NCBI GenBank assembly: GCA_033782935.1
Contig: JAWQEG010000731.1
Coordinates: 484,001 to 548,000, forward strand
Length of the DNA: 64,000 bases
Reading direction: 5' to 3'
From: Petrolisthes cinctipes
Taxonomy: Eukaryota > Arthropoda > Malacostraca > Decapoda > Porcellanidae
In this document: one piece after another, positions 1-15,400 of the stretch
Layout of the letters: the number at the start of each line of letters is the position of its first letter
How positions within the stretch are numbered: position 1 is the first letter of the stretch
Made by a program: the position numbers and the translations under genes
Notes under the pieces: generated by a model
Seen by the model: only the letters and a program-made list of their open reading frames with translations
The model's database searches: none
What the model was told of the DNA's origin: nothing

Positions 1-3000
1 ATATCGATTTTTTGGGCGTTTTGAGCCTGAATTTGAGATAAAAACAGGTACATAAGATGCATGCACATATCGACTTTAGCACCCAAAATATCGATTTTTA
101 GTATGTTTTGGGCGTATAATTTGAAAATATTCTAGCACTGAGTAGGCATGTACAGATCGCTTCTGGGACCCAAAAATATCGAATTTTCGGGTGTTTTGAG
201 CCAGAATTTGGGATATAACCGTGTACAGAGAATGCGTGCACATATCGACTTTTTGCACCTAAAATATCGATTTTGAGCATGTTTTGGGTCTGTATCTTGA
301 AAACATTCTAGCAAGGAGTAGGCATGTACAGATCACTTTTGGGACCCAAAAATATCGAATTTTCTGGTGTTTTGAACCTGAATTTGGGATATAGACGGGT
401 ACAGAAGATGCATACACATATTGACTTTGGGCACCTAAAATATAGAGTTTGAGCATGTTTTGGGCCTGAATTTTGAAAATACTTTAACACGGAGTAGGCA
501 TGTACAGATCGCTTCTGGGACCCAAAAACATTGAATTTTCGAGTGTTTTGAGCCTGAATTTGAGATATAAACGGGTACAGAAGATGCATGCACATATCGA
601 CTTTGGGCACCCAAAATATCGATTTTGAGCATGTTTTGGGCCTGAATTTTTAAAGTACTCTAACACTGAGTAGACACGTACAGATCGCTTCTGGGACCCA
701 AATAAATCGAATTTTCGGGTGTTTTGAGCCTGAATTTGAGATATAAACGGGTACAGAAGATGCATGCACATATCGACTTTGGGAACCCAAAATACCGATT
801 TTTAGCATGTTCTGAGCCTCTATTTTGAAAACATTCTAGCACTGAGTAGGCATGTACAGATCGCTTCTGGAACCCAAAAATTTTGAATTTTCGGGTGTTT
901 TTATCCTGAATTTGAGATATAACCGGGTACAGAGAATGCATACACATATTGACTTTGTGCACCTAAAATATCAATTTTCAGAATGTTTTGGGCCTGCATT
1001 TTAAAAACACTCTAACACGGAGTATGCATGTACAGATCGCTTCTGGGACACAAAAATAACGAATTTTCGGAGTTTTGAGCCTGAATTTGAGATATAAACG
1101 AGTACAGAAGATGCATGCACATATCGACTTTTTGCACCTAAAATATCGATTTTGAGCATGTTTTGGGCCTGTATCTTGAAAACTTTCTAGCAAGAAGTAG
1201 GCATGTAAAGGTCGCTTCTGGGACCCAAAAATATCGAATTTTCTGGTGTTTTGAACCAGAATTTGGGATATAGACCGGTACAGAAGATGCATACACATAT
1301 TGACTTTGGGCACCTAAAATATCGATGTTTAGTATGTTTTGGGCGTATAATTTGAAAATATTCTAGCACTGAGTAGGCATGTACAGATCGCTTCTGGGAC
1401 TCAAAAATATCGAATTTTCGGGGGTTTTGAGCCAGAATTTGGGATATAACCGGGTACAGAGGATGCATGCACATATCGACTTTTTGCACCTAAAATATCG
1501 ATTTTAAGCATGTTTTGGGTCTGTATCTTGAAAACATTCTAGCAAGGAGTAGGCATGTATAGGTCGCTTCTGGGACCCAAAAATATCGAATTTTCTGGTG
1601 TTTTGAACCTGAATTTGGGATATAGACGGGTACAGAATATGCATACACATATTGACTTTGGGCACCTAAAATATCGAGTTTCAGCATGTTTTGGGCCTGT
1701 ATTTTGAAAATACATTAACACGGAGTAGGCATGTACAGATCGCTTCGAGGACCCAAAAATATCGACTTTTCGGGTGTTTTGAGCCTGAATTTGAGATATA
1801 AACGGGTACAGAAGATGCATGCACATATCGACTTTGGGAACCCAAAATACCGATTTTTAGCATGTTCTGAGCCTCTATTTTGAAAACATTCTAGCACTGA
1901 GTAGGCATGTACAGATCGCTTCTGGAACCCAAAAATTTTGAATTTTCGGGTGTTTTTATCCTGAATTTGAGATATAACCGGGTACAGAGAATGCATACAC
2001 ATATTGACTTTGTGCACCTAAAATATCAATTTTCAGAATGTTTTGGGCCTGCATTTTAAAAACACTCTAACACGGAGTATGCATGTACAGATCGCTTCTG
2101 GGACACAAAAATAACGAATTTTCGGAGTTTTGAGCCTGAATTTGAGATATAAACGGGTACAGAAGATGCATGCACATATCGACTTTTCACACCTAAAATA
2201 TCATTTTTGAGCATGTTTTAAGCCTGTATTTTAAAAAAAATTCTAGCACTGAGTAGGCATATGCAGATCGCTTAAGGGACCTAAAAATATCGAATTTTTG
2301 GAGTTTTGAGCCTGAATTTGAGATATAAACGGGTACAGAAGATGCATGCACATATCGACTTTGGCACCCAAAATATCGATTTTTAGTATGTTTTGGGCGT
2401 ATAATTTGAAAATATTTTAGTACTGAGTAGTCATGTACAGATCGCTTCTGAGACCCAAAAATATCGAATTTGCGGGTGTTTTGAGCCAGAAATTGGGATA
2501 TAACCGGGTACAGAGGATGCATGCACATATCGACTTTTTGCACCTAAAATATCGATTTTGAGCATGTTTTGGGTCTGTATCTTGAAAAAATTCTAGCAAG
2601 GAGTAGGTATGTACAGATCGCTTCAGGGTCCCAAAATTATCGAATTTTCGGGTATTTTGAACCTGAATTTGGGATATAGACGGATACAGAAGATGCATGC
2701 ACATATCGACTTTTTGCACCTAAAATATCGATTTTGAGCATGTTTTGGGCCTGTATTTTGAAAATACTCTAGCAAGAAGTAGGCAGATTGCTTCTGGGAC
2801 CCAAAACTATCGAATTTTCGAGTGTTTTGAACCTGAATTTGGGATATAGACGGGTACAGAAGATGCATACACATATTGACTTTGGGCAGCTAAAATATCG
2901 ATTTTCAGCATGTTTTAGGCCTGTATTTTGAAAATACCCTAACACGGAGTATGCATGTACACATTGCTTTTGGGACCCAAAAATATCGAATATTCGGGTG

Positions 3001-5518
3001 TTTTGAGTCTGAATTTGAGATATAAACGGATACAGAAGATGCATGCACATATCGACTTTAAGCACCCAAAATATCGATTTGGAGCATGTTTTGGGCCTGT
3101 ATTTTGAAAATACTATAGCACGGTGTAGACATGTACAGATCGCTTCTGGGACACATAAGTATCGATTTTTTGGGTGTTTTGAGCCTGAATTTGAGATATA
3201 AACGGGTACAGAAGATGCATGCACATATCGACTTTGGCACCAAAAATATCGATTTTTAGTATGTTTTGGGCGTATAATTTGAAAATATTCTAGCACTGAG
3301 TAGGCATGTACAGATCGCTTCTAGGACACAAATATATCGAATTTTCTGGTGTTTTGAACCAGAATTAGGGATATACACGGGTACAGAAGATGAATACACA
3401 TATTGACTTTGGGCACATAAAATATCGATTTTCAGCATGTTTTGGGCCTGTATTTTTAAAACACTCTAACACGGAGTATGCACGTACAGATCGCTTCTGG
3501 GACCCAAAAACATTGAATTTTCGGGTATTTTGAACCTGAATTTGGGATATAGACGGATACAGAAGATGCATGCACATATCGACTTCGGGCACCTAAAATA
3601 TCGATTTTGAGCATGTTTTGGGCCTGTATTTTGAAAATACTCAAACACGGTGTAGACATGTACGGATCGCTTCTGGGACACAAAAATATCGATTTTTTGG
3701 GCGTTTTGAGCCTGAATTTGAGATATAAACGGGTACATAAGATGCATGCACATATCGACTTTAGCACCCAAAATATCGATTTTTAGTATGTTTTGGGCGT
3801 ATAATTTGAAAATATTCTAGCACTGAGTAGGCATGTACAGATCGCTTCTGGGACCCAAAAATATCGATTTTTCGGGTGTTTTGAGCCAGAATTTGGGATA
3901 TAACCGTGTACAGAGAATGCGTGCACATATCGACTTTTTGCACCTAAAATATCGATTTTGAGCATGTTTTGGGTCTGTATCTTGAAAACATTCTAGCAAG
4001 GAGTAGGCATGTACAGATCACTTCTGGGACCCAAAAATATCGAATTTTCTGGTGTTTTGAACCTGAATTTGGGATATAGACGGGTACAGAAGATGCATAC
4101 ACATATTGACTTTGGGCACCTAAAATATAGATTTTCAGCATGTTTTGGGCCTGAATTTTGAAAATACTTTAACACGGAGTAGGCATGTACAGATCGCTTG
4201 TGGGACCCAAAAATATCGAATATTCGGGTGTTTTGAGTCTGAATTTGAGACATAAAAGAGTACAGAAGATGCATTCACATATCAACTTTGGGCACCCAAA
4301 ATATCGATTTTGAGCATATTTTGGGCCTGTAAGTTTAAAAAACTCTAACACGGAGTAGACACGTACAGATCGCTTCTGGGACACAAAAATATCGAATTTT
4401 TGGGTTTTTTGAGCCCAAATTTGAGATATAAACGGGTACAGAAGATGCATGCACATATCGACTTTGGGAACCCAAAATACCGATTTTTAGCATGTTCTGA
4501 GCCTCTATTTTGAAAACATTCTAGCACTGAGTAGGCATGTACAGATCGCTTCTGGGACCCAAAAATATTGAATTTTCGGGTGTTTTGAGCCTGAATTTGA
4601 GATATAACCGGGTACAGAGAATGCATACACATATTGATTTTGTGCACCTAAAATATCAATTTTCAGAATGTTTTGGGCCTGCATTTTAAAAACACTCTAA
4701 CACGGAGTATGCATGTACAGATCGCTTCTGGGACACAAAAATATCGATTTTTTTTGTGTTTTGAGCCTGAATTTGAGATATAAACGAGTACAGAAGATGC
4801 ATGCACATATTGACCTTTTGCACCTAAAATATCGATTTTGAGCATGTTTTGGGCCTGTATCTTGAAAACTTTCTAGCAAGAAGTAGGCATGTAAAGGTCG
4901 CTTCTGGGACCCAAAAATATCGAATTTTCTGGTGTTTTGAACCAGAATTTGGGATATAGACCGGTACAGAAGATGCATACACATATTGACTTTGGGCACC
5001 TAAAATATCGATGTTTAGTATGTTTTGGGCGTATAATTTGAAAATATTCTAGCACGGAGTAGGCATGTACAGATCGCTTCTGGGACTCAAAAATATCGAA
5101 TTTTCGGGGGTTTTGAGCCAGAATTTGGGATATAACCGGGTACAGAGGATGCATGCACATATCGACTTTTTGCACCTAAAATATCGATTTTAAGCATGTT
5201 TTGGGTCTGTATCTTGAAAACATTCTAGCAAGGAGTAGGCATGTACAGGTCGCTTCTGGGACCCAAAAATATCGAATTTTCTGGTGTTTTGAACCTGAAT
5301 TTGGGATATAGACGGGTACAGAATATGCATACACATATTGACTTTGGGCACCTAAAATATCGATTTTTAGCATGTTTTGGGCCTGTATTTTGAAAATACA
5401 TTAACACGGAGTAGGCATGTACAGATCGCTTCGAGGACCCAAAAATATCGACTTTTCGGGTGTTTTGAGCCTGAATTTGAGATATAAACGGGTACAGAAG
5501 ATGCATGCACATATCGAC
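1..5518. repeat. 21-monomer duplication (3685 bp spacing)
   Basis: Sequence from about 1 to 1830 recurs from about 3686 to 5518, with the same order of half variants and shared private changes, such as the GATGCGTGCACAT variant near 232 and 3918. The copies part near 1830/5518, where the first goes to GGGAACCCAAAATACC and the second to GGGCACCTAAAATATC. Confidence 0.8.
660..2190. repeat. 6-monomer duplication (1055 bp spacing)
   Basis: About 660-1130 recurs at about 1715-2185. Both copies share the unusual GGGAACCCAAAATACC, TTCTGAGCCTC, CCAAAAATTTTGAATTTTC and ACAAAAATAACGAATTTTC variants. Confidence 0.75.
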
Positions 5519-6691
5519 TTTGGGCACCTAAAATATCGATTTTGAGCATGTTTTGGGCCTGTATTTTGAAAATACTCTAACACGGAGTATACATGTACAG
5601 ATCGCTTCTGGGACACAAAAATATCGATTTTTTAGGTGTTTTGAGCCTGAATTTGAGATATAAACGAGTACAGAAGATGCATGCACATATCGACTTTTTG
5701 CACCTAAAATATCGATTTTGAGCATGTTTTGGGCCTGTATCTTGAAAACTTTCTAGCAAGAAGTAGGCATGTACAGGTCGCTTCTGGGACCCAAAAATAT
5801 CGAATTTTCTGGTGTTTTGAACCAGAATTTGGGATATAGACCGGTACAGAAGATGCATACACATATTGAATTTGGGCACCTAAAATATCGATTTTTAGTA
5901 TGTTTTGGGCGTATAATATGAAAATATTCTAGCACTGAGTAGGCATGTACAGATCGCTTCTGGGACACAAAAATATCGAATTTACGGGGGTTTTGAGCCA
6001 GAATTTGGGATATAACCGGGTACAGAGGATGCATGCACATATCGACTTTTTGCACCTAAAATATCGATTTTAAGCATGTTTTGGGTCTGTATTTTGAAAA
6101 TACTCTAACACTGAGTAGGCATGTACACATTGCTTTTGGGACCCAAAAATATCGAATATTCGGGTGTTTTGATTCTATATTTGAGATATAAACGGATACA
6201 GAAGATGCATGCACATATCGACTTTGGGCACCCAAAATATCGATTTGGAGCATGTTTTGGGCCTGTATTTTGAAAATACTATAGCACGGTGTAGACATGT
6301 ACAGATCGCTTCTGGGACACATAAATATCGATTTTTTGGGTGTTTTGAGCCTGAATTTGAGATATAAACGGGTACAGAAGATGCATGCACATATCGACTT
6401 TGGCACCAAAAATATCGATTTTTAGTATGTTTTGGGCGTATAATTTGAAAATATTCTAGCACTGAGTAGGCATGTACAGATCGCTTCTAGGACACAAATA
6501 TATCGAATTTTCTGGTGTTTTGAACCAGAATTAGGGATATACACGGGTACAGAAGATGAATACACATATTGACTTTGGGCACATAAAATATCGATTTTCA
6601 GCATGTTTTGGGCCTGTATTTTTAAAACACTCTAACACGGAGTATGCACGTACAGATCGCTTCTGGGACCCAAAAACATTGAATTTTCGGG
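2950..6691. repeat. 18-monomer duplication (3166 bp spacing)
   Basis: About 2950-3525 recurs at about 6116-6691. Both share the variants GTACACATTGCTTTTGGG, GATTTGGAGCATG, ACACATAA.TATCG and the GATGAATACACAT form. Confidence 0.75.
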
Positions 6692-9585
6692 TGTTTTGAG
6701 CCTGAATTTGAGATATAAACGGGTACAGAAGATGCATGCACATATCGACTTTGGGCACCCAAAATATCGATTTTAAGCATGTTTTAAGCCTGAATTTTTA
6801 AAATACTCTAACACTGAGTAGACACGTACAGATCGCTTCTGGGACCCAAATAAATCGAATTTTCGGGTGTTCTGAGCCTGAATTTGAGATATGAACGGGT
6901 ACAGAAGATGCATGCACATATCAACTTTTTGCACCTAAAATATCGATTTTGAGCATGTTTTGGGTCTGTATTTTGAAAATACTCTAACACGGAGTAGGCA
7001 TGTACAGATTGCTTCTGGGATCCAAAAATATCGAATTTTCGGGTGTTTTGAGCCTGAATTTGAGATATAAACGGGTACAGAAGATGCATGCACATATCGA
7101 CTTTGGCACCTAAAATATCGATTTTTAGTATGTTTTAGGCGTATAATTTGAAAATATTCTAGTACTGAGTAGGCATGTACAGATCGCTTCGGGGACCCAA
7201 AAATATCGATTTTTTGGGTGTTTTGAGCCTGAATTTGAGATATAAACGGGTACAGAAGATGCATGCACATATCGACTTTTCACACCTAAAATATCGATTT
7301 ATAGCATGTTTTAAGCCTGTATTTTAAAAACATTCTAGCACTGAGTAGGTATGTGCAGATCGCTTAAGGGACCCAAAAATATCGAATTTTCGGAGTTTTA
7401 AGCCTGAATTTGAGATATAAACGGGTACAGAAGATGCTTGGACATATCGACTTTCTGCACTTAAAATATCGATTTTGAGCATGTTTTGGGTCTGTATCTT
7501 GAAAACATTCTAGCAAGAAGTAGGCATGTACAGATCGCTTCTGGGACCCAAAAATATCGAATTTTCTAGTGTTTTGAACCTGAATTTGGGATATAGACGC
7601 GTACAGAAGATACATACACCTATTGACTTTGGGCACCTTAAATATCGATTTTCTGCATGTTTTAGGCCTGTATTTTGAAAATACTCTAACACGGAGTATG
7701 CATGTACACATTGCTTTTGGGACCCAAAAATATCGAATATTCGGGTGTTTTGAGTCTGAATTTGAGATATAAACGGGTACAGAAGATGCATGCACATATC
7801 GAGTTTGGGCACCCAAAATATCGATTTTGAGCATGTTTTGGGCCTGTATTTTGAAAATACTATAGCACGGTGTAGACATGTACAAATCGCTTCTGGGACA
7901 CAAAAATATCGATTTTTTGGGTGTTTTGAGCCTGAATTTGAGATATAAACGGGTACACAAGATGCATGCACATATCGACTTTGGCACCCAAAATATCGAT
8001 TTTTAGTATGTTTTGGGCGTATAATTTGAAAATATTCTAGCACTGAGTAGGCATGTACAGATCGCTTCTGGGACCCAAAAATATCGAATTTTCAGGGGTT
8101 TTGAGCCAGAATTTGGGATATAACCGGGTACAGAGGATGCATGCACATATCGACTTTTTGCAACTAAAATATCGATTTTAAGCATGTTTTGGGTCTGTAT
8201 CTTGAAAACATTCTAGGAAGGAGTAGGTATGTACAGGTCGCTTCTGGGACCCAAAAATACCGAATTTTCTGGTGTTTTGAACCTGAATTTGAGATATAAA
8301 CAGGTACAGAAGATGCATGCACATATCGACTTTCACACCTAAAATATCGATTTATAGCATGTTTTAGGCCTGTATTTTAAAAACATTCTTGCACTGAGTA
8401 GGCATGTGCAGATCGCTTAAGGGACCCAAAAATATCGAATTTTAGGAGTTTTGAGCCTGAATTTTAGATATAAACGGGTACAGAAGATGCATGCACATAT
8501 CGACTTTGTGCACATAAAATATCGATTTTGAGCATGTTTTGGGTCTGTATCTTGAAAACATTCTAGCATGGAGTAGGCATGTACAGATCGCTTCTGGGAC
8601 CCAAAAATATCGAATTTTCTGGTGTTTTGAACCTGAATTTGGGATATAGACGGGTACAGAAGATGCATACACATATTGACTTTGGGCACATAAAATATCG
8701 ATTTTCAGCATGTTTTGGGCCTGTATTTTAAAAACACTCTAACACGGAGTATGCACGTACAGATCGCTTCTGGGACCCAAAAACATTGAATTTTCGGGTG
8801 TTTTGAGCCTAAATTTGAGATATAAACGGATACAGAAGATGCATGCACATATCGACTTTCTGCACCTAAAATATCGATTTTGAGCATGTTTTGGGCCTGT
8901 ATTTTGAAAATACTCTAACACGGAGTAGGCATGTACAGATCGCTTCGGGGACTCAAAAATATCGAATTTTCGGGTGTTTTGAACCTGAATTTGAGATATA
9001 AACGGGTACAGAAGATGCATGCACATATCGACTTTGGCACCTAAAACATCGATTTTGAGCATGTTTTGGGCCTGTATTTTAAAAATACTATAACACTGTG
9101 TAGACATGTACAGATCGCTTCTGGGACACAAAAACATCGAATTTTTTTGTGTTTTGAGCCTGAATTTGAGATATAAACGGGTACAGAAGATGCATGCACA
9201 TATCGACTTTGGCACCCAAAATATTGATTTTTAGTATGTTTTTTGCGTATAATTTGAAAATATTATGGCACTGAGTAGGCATGTACAGATCGCTTTTGGG
9301 ACCCAAAAATATCGAATATTCGGGTATTTTGAGTCTGAATTTGAGATATAAACGGGTACAGAAGATGCATGCACATATCGACTTTGGGCACCTAAAATAT
9401 CGATTTTGAGCATGTTTTGGGCCTGTATTTTGAAAATACTATAGCACGGTGTAGACATGTACAGATCGCTTCTGGGACACAAAAATATCGATTTTTTGGG
9501 TGTTTTGATCCTGAATTTGAGATATAAACGGGTACAGAAGATGCATGCACATATCGACTTTGGCACCCAAAATATCGATTTTTAG

Positions 9586-12395
9586 TATGTTTTGGGCCTG
9601 TATTTTTAAAATACTCTAATACTGAGTAGACACGTACAGATCGCTTCTGGAACCCAAATAAATCAAATTTTAGGGTGTTCTGAGCCTGAATTTGAGAGAT
9701 AAACGGGTACAGAAGATGCATGCACATATCGACTTTGGGCACCTAAAATATCGATTTTGAGCATGTTTTGGGCCTGTATTTTGAAAATACTATAGCACGG
9801 TGTAGACATGTACAGATCGCTTCTGGGACACAAAAATATCGATTTTTTGTGTGTTTTGATCCTGAATTTGAGATATAAACGGGTACAGAAGATGCATGCA
9901 CATATCGACTTTGGCACCCAAAATATCGATTTTTAGTATGTTTTTGGCGTATAATTTGAAAATATTCTAGCACTGAGTAGGCATGTACAGATCGCTTCTG
10001 GGACCCAAAAATATCGAATTTTCGGGGGTTTTGAGCCAGAATTTGGGATATAACCGGGTACAGAGGATGCATGCACATATCGACTTTGAGCACCTAAAAT
10101 ATCGATTTTGAGTATGTTTTGGGCCTGTATTTTGATAATACTCTAACACGGAGTATGCATGTACAGATCGCTTCTGGGACACAACAATATCGATTTTTTG
10201 GGTGTTTTGAGCCTGAATTTGAGATATAAACGGGTACAGAAGATGCATGCACATATCGACTTTTCACACCTAAAATTTCGATTTATAGCATGTTTTAAGC
10301 CTGTATTTTAAAAACATTCTAGCACTGAGTAGAAATGTGCAGATCGCTTCTGGGACCCAAAAATACCGAATTTTCTGGTGTTTTGAACATGAATTTGGGA
10401 TATAGACGGGTACAGAAGATGCATACACATATTGACTTTGGGCAGCTAAAATATCGATTTACAGCATTTTTTAGGCCTGTATTATAAAAATACTCTAACA
10501 CGGAGTATGCATGTACAGATGGCTTTTGGGACCCAAAAATATCGAATATTCGGGTGTTTTGAGTATGAATTTGAGATATAAACGGATACAGAAGATGCAT
10601 GCACATATCGACTTTGGGCACCCAAAATATCTATTTTGAGCATGTTTTAAGCCTGTATTTTTAAAATACTCTAACACGGAGTAGACACGTACAGATCGCT
10701 TCTGGAACCCAAATAAATCGAATTTTCGGTTGTTCTGAGCCTGAATTTGAGATATGAACAGGTACAGAAGATGCATGCACATATCGACTTTGGGCACCTA
10801 AAATATCGATTTTGAGCATGTTTTGGGCCTGTATTTTGAAAATACTCAAACACGGTGTAGACATGTACAGATCGCTTCTGGGACACAAAAATATCGACTT
10901 TTTGGGTGTTTTGAGCCTGAATTTGAGATATAAACGGGTACAGAAGATGCATGCACATATCGACTTTAGCACCCAAAATATCGATTTTAGTATGTTTTGG
11001 GCCTGTATTTTTAAAATACTCTAATACTGAGTAGACACGTACAGATCGCTTCTGGAACCCAAATAAATCAAATTTTAGGGTGTTCTGAGCCTGAATTTGA
11101 GAGATAAACGGGTACAGAAGATGCATGCACATATCGACTTTGGGCACCTAAAATATCGATTTTGAGCATGTTTTGGGCCTGTATTTTGAAAATACTATAG
11201 CACGGTGTAGACATGTACAGATCGCTTCTGGGATACAAAAATATCGATTTTTTGGGTGTTTTGATCCTGAATTTGAGATATAAACGGGTACAGAAGATGC
11301 ATGCACATATCGACTTTGGCACCCAAAATATCGATTTTTAGTATGTTTTTGGCGTATAATTTGAAAATATTCTAGCACTGAGTAGGCATGTACAGATCGC
11401 TTCTGGGACCCAAAAATATCGAATTTTCGGGGGTTTTGAGCCAGAATTTGGGATATAACCGGGTACAGAGGATGCATGCACATATCGACTTTGAGCACCT
11501 AAAATATCGATTTTGAGTATGTTTTGGGCCTGTATTTTGATAATACTCTAACACGGAGTATGCATGTACAGATCGCTTCTGGGACACAACAATATCGATT
11601 TTTTGGGTGTTTTGAGCCTGAATTTGAGATATAAACGGGTACAGAAGATGCATGCACATATCGACTTTTCACACCTAAAATTTCGATTTATAGCATGTTT
11701 TAAGCCTGTATTTTAAAAACATTCTAGCACTGAGTAGAAATGTGCAGATCGCTTCTGGGACCCAAAAATACCGAATTTTCTGGTGTTTTGAACATGAATT
11801 TGGGATATAGACGGGTACAGAAGATGCATACACATATTGACTTTGGGCAGCTAAAATATCGATTTACAGCATTTTTTAGGCCTGTATTATAAAAATACTC
11901 TAACACGGAGTATGCATGTACAGATGGCTTTTGGGACCCAAAAATATCGAATATTCGGGTGTTTTGAGTATGAATTTGAGATATAAACGGATACAGAAGA
12001 TGCATGCACATATCGACTTTGGGCACCCAAAATATCTATTTTGAGCATGTTTTAAGCCTGTATTTTTAAAATACTCTAACACGGAGTAGACACGTACAGA
12101 TCGCTTCTGGAACCCAAATAAATCGAATTTTCGGTTGTTCTGAGCCTGAATTTGAGATATGAACAGGTACAGAAGATGCATGCACATATCGACTTTGGGC
12201 ACCTAAAATATCGATTTTGAGCATGTTTTGGGCCTGTATTTTGAAAATACTCAAACACGGTGTAGACATGTACAGATCGCTTCTGGGACACAAAAATATC
12301 GACTTTTTGGGTGTTTTGAGCCTGAATTTGAGATATAAACGGGTACAGAAGATGCATGCACATATCGACTTTAGCACCCAAAATATCGATTTTTA
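9586..12395. repeat. 8-monomer tandem duplication (1405 bp), nearly identical
   Basis: Copies are 9586-10990 and 10991-12395. Shared private variants include AAATAAATCAAATTTTAGGG, the GATAATACTC stretch, CACAACAATATCG, TAGAAATGTGCAG and CAGCATTTTTTAGG. By eye I found only two or three differences in 1.4 kb, for example GTGTG against GGGTG near 9850/11255 and GGACAC against GGATAC near 9828/11233. This is among the youngest events in the window. Confidence 0.88.
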
Positions 12396-15300
12396 GTATG
12401 TTTTGGGCGTATAATTTGAAAATATTTTAGCACTGAGTAGGCATGTACAGATCGCTTCTGGGACCCAAAAATATCGAATTTTCGGGGGTTTTGAGCCAGA
12501 ATTTGGGATATAACCGGGTACAGAGGATGGATGCACATATCGACTTTTTGCACCTAAAATATAGATTTTAAGCATGTTTTGGGTCTGTATCTTGAAAACA
12601 TTCTAGGAAGGAGTAGGCATGTACAGGTCGCCTCTGGTACCCAAAAATACCGAATTTTCTGGTGTTTTGAACCTGAATTTGGGATATAGACGGGTACAGA
12701 AGATGCATACACATATTGACTTTGGGCACCTAAAATATAGATTTTCAGTATGTTTTGGGCCTGTATTTTGAAAATACTCTAACACGGAGTAGGCATGTAC
12801 AGATCGCTTCTGGGACCCAAAAATATCGATTTTTTGGGTGTTTTGAGGCTGAATTTGAGATATAAACGGGTACAGAAGATGCATGCACATATCGACTTTT
12901 CACACCTAAAATACCGATTTATAGCATGTTTTAAGCCTGTATTTTAAGAACATTCTAACACTGAGTTGGCATGTGCAGATCGCTTAAGGGACGCAAAAAT
13001 ATCGAATTTTCGGAGTTTTGAGCCTGAATTTGAGATATAAACGGGTACAGAAGATGCATGCACATATCGACTTTTTGCACTTAAAATATCGATTTTGGGC
13101 ATGTTTTGGGTCTGTATCTTGAAAACATTCTAGCAAGGAGAAGGCATGTACAGATCGCTTCTGGGACCCAAAAATATCGAATTTTCTGGTGTTTTGAACC
13201 AGAATTAGGGATATACACGGGTACAGAAGATGCATACACATATTGACTTTGGGCACATAAAATATCGATTTTCAGCATGTTTTAAGTCTGTATTTTAAAA
13301 ACACTCTAACACGGAGTATGCATGTACAGATGGCTTTTGGGACCCATAAATATCGAATATTCTGGTGTTTTGAGTCTGAATTTGAGATATAAACGGGTAC
13401 AGAAGATGCATGCACATATCGACTTTGGCACCCAAAATATCGATTTTGAGCATGTTTTGAGCCTGCATTTTTAAAATACTCTAAAACTGAGTAGACACGT
13501 ACAGATCGCTTCTGGAACCCAAATAAATCGAATATTAGGGTGTTCTGAGCCTGAATTTGAGATATGAACGGATACAGAAGATGCATGCACATATCGACTT
13601 TGGGCACCTAAAATATCGATTTTGAGCATGTTTTGGGGCTGTATTTTGAAAATATTATAGCACGGTGTAGACATGTACAGATCGCTTCTGGGACACAAAA
13701 ATATCGATTTTTTGGGTGTTTTGAGCCTGAATTTGAGATATAAACGGGTACAGAAGATGCATGCACATATCGACTTTGGCACCCAAAATATCGATTTTTA
13801 GTATGTTTTGGGCGTATAATGTGAAAATATTCTAGCACTGAGTAGGCATGTACAGATCGCTTCTGGGACCCAAAAATATCGAATTTTCGGTTGTTCTGAG
13901 CATGAATTTGAGATATGAACAGGTACAGAAGATGCATGCACATATCGACTTTGGGCACCTAAAATATCGATTTTGAGCATGTTTTGGGCGTGTATTTTGA
14001 AAATACTCAAACACGGTATAGACATGTACAGATCGCTTCTGGGACACAAAAATATCGACTTTTTGGGTGTTTTGAGCCTGAATTTGAGATATAAACGGGT
14101 ACAGAAGATGCATGCACATATCGACTTTAACACCCAAAATATCGATTTTTAGTATGTTTTGGGCGTATAATTTGAAAATATTTTAGCACTGAATAGGCAT
14201 GTACAGATCGCTTCTGGGACCCAAAAATATCGAATTTTCGGGGGTTTTGAGCCAGAATTTGGGATATAACCGGGTACAGAGGATGCATGCACATATCGAC
14301 TTTTTGCACCTAAAATATAGATTTTAAGCATGTTTTGGGTCTGTATCTTGAAAACATTCTAGGAAGGAGTAGGCATGTACAGGTCGCTTCTGGTACCCAA
14401 AAATACCGAATTTTCTGGTGTTTAAACCTGAATTTGGGATATAGACGGGTACAGAAGATGCATACACATATTGACTTTGGGCACCTAAAATATAGATTTT
14501 CAGTATGTTTTGGGCCTGTATTTTGAAAATACTCTAACACGGAGTAGGCATGTACAGATCGCTTCTGGGACCCAAAAATATCGATTTTTTGGGTGTTTTG
14601 AGGCTGAATTTGAGATATAAACGGGTACAGAAGATGCATGCACATATCGACTTTGGGCATCTAAAATATCGATTTTGAGTATGTTTTAGGCCTGTATTTT
14701 GAAAACACTATAACACAGTGTAGACATGTACAGATCGCTTCTGGGACACAAAAATATCGATTTTTTGGGTGTTTTGAGCCTGAATTTGAGATATTAACGG
14801 GTACAGAAGATGCATGCACATATCGACTTTTTGCACCTAAAATATCGATTTTGGGCATGTTTTGGGTCTGTATCTTGAAAACATTCTAGCAAGGAGAAGG
14901 CATGTACAGATCGCTTCTGGGACCCAAAAATATCGAATTTTCTGGTGTTTTGAACCAGAATTAGGGATATACACGGGTACAGAAGATGCATACACATATT
15001 GACTTTGGGCACATAAAATATCGATTTTCAGCATGTTTTAAGTCTGTATTTTAAAAACACTCTAACACGGAGTATGCATGTACAGATGGCTTTTGGGACC
15101 CAAAAATATCGAATATTCTGGTGTTTTGAGTCTGAATTTGAGATATAAACGGGTACAGAAGATGCATGCACATATCGACTTTGGGCACCCAAAATATCGA
15201 TTTTGAGCATGTTTTGAGCCTGCATTTTTAAAATACTCTAACACTGAGTAGACACGTACAGATCGCTTCTGGAACCCAAATAAATCGAATTTTAGGGTGT

Positions 15301-15400
15301 TCTGAGACTGAATTTGAGATATGAACGGATACAGAAGAGGCATGCACATATCGACTTTGGGCACCTAAAATATCGATTTTGTGCATGTTTTAGGGCTGTA
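12370..15400. repeat. 10-monomer duplication (1756 bp spacing)
   Basis: About 12370-12890 recurs at about 14126-14650, and about 13080-13640 at about 14836-15400. Shared variants include CTCTGGTACCC/CTTCTGGTACCC, TTTTGAGGCTGAATTTG, GATTTTGGGCATG and AAGGAGAAGGCATG. The segment between is partly replaced by other monomers. Confidence 0.7.

Noticed and set aside
1..88. 22-bp sub-periodicity inside the 88-bp half (four quarters)
   Set aside because: Only the first and last quarters look alike around ATATCGA; the middle quarters do not support it by eye.
10812..11024. Plus-strand open frames of 60-100 codons in the satellite
   Set aside because: The same argument applies: they recur with the repeat and end at random variant stops.
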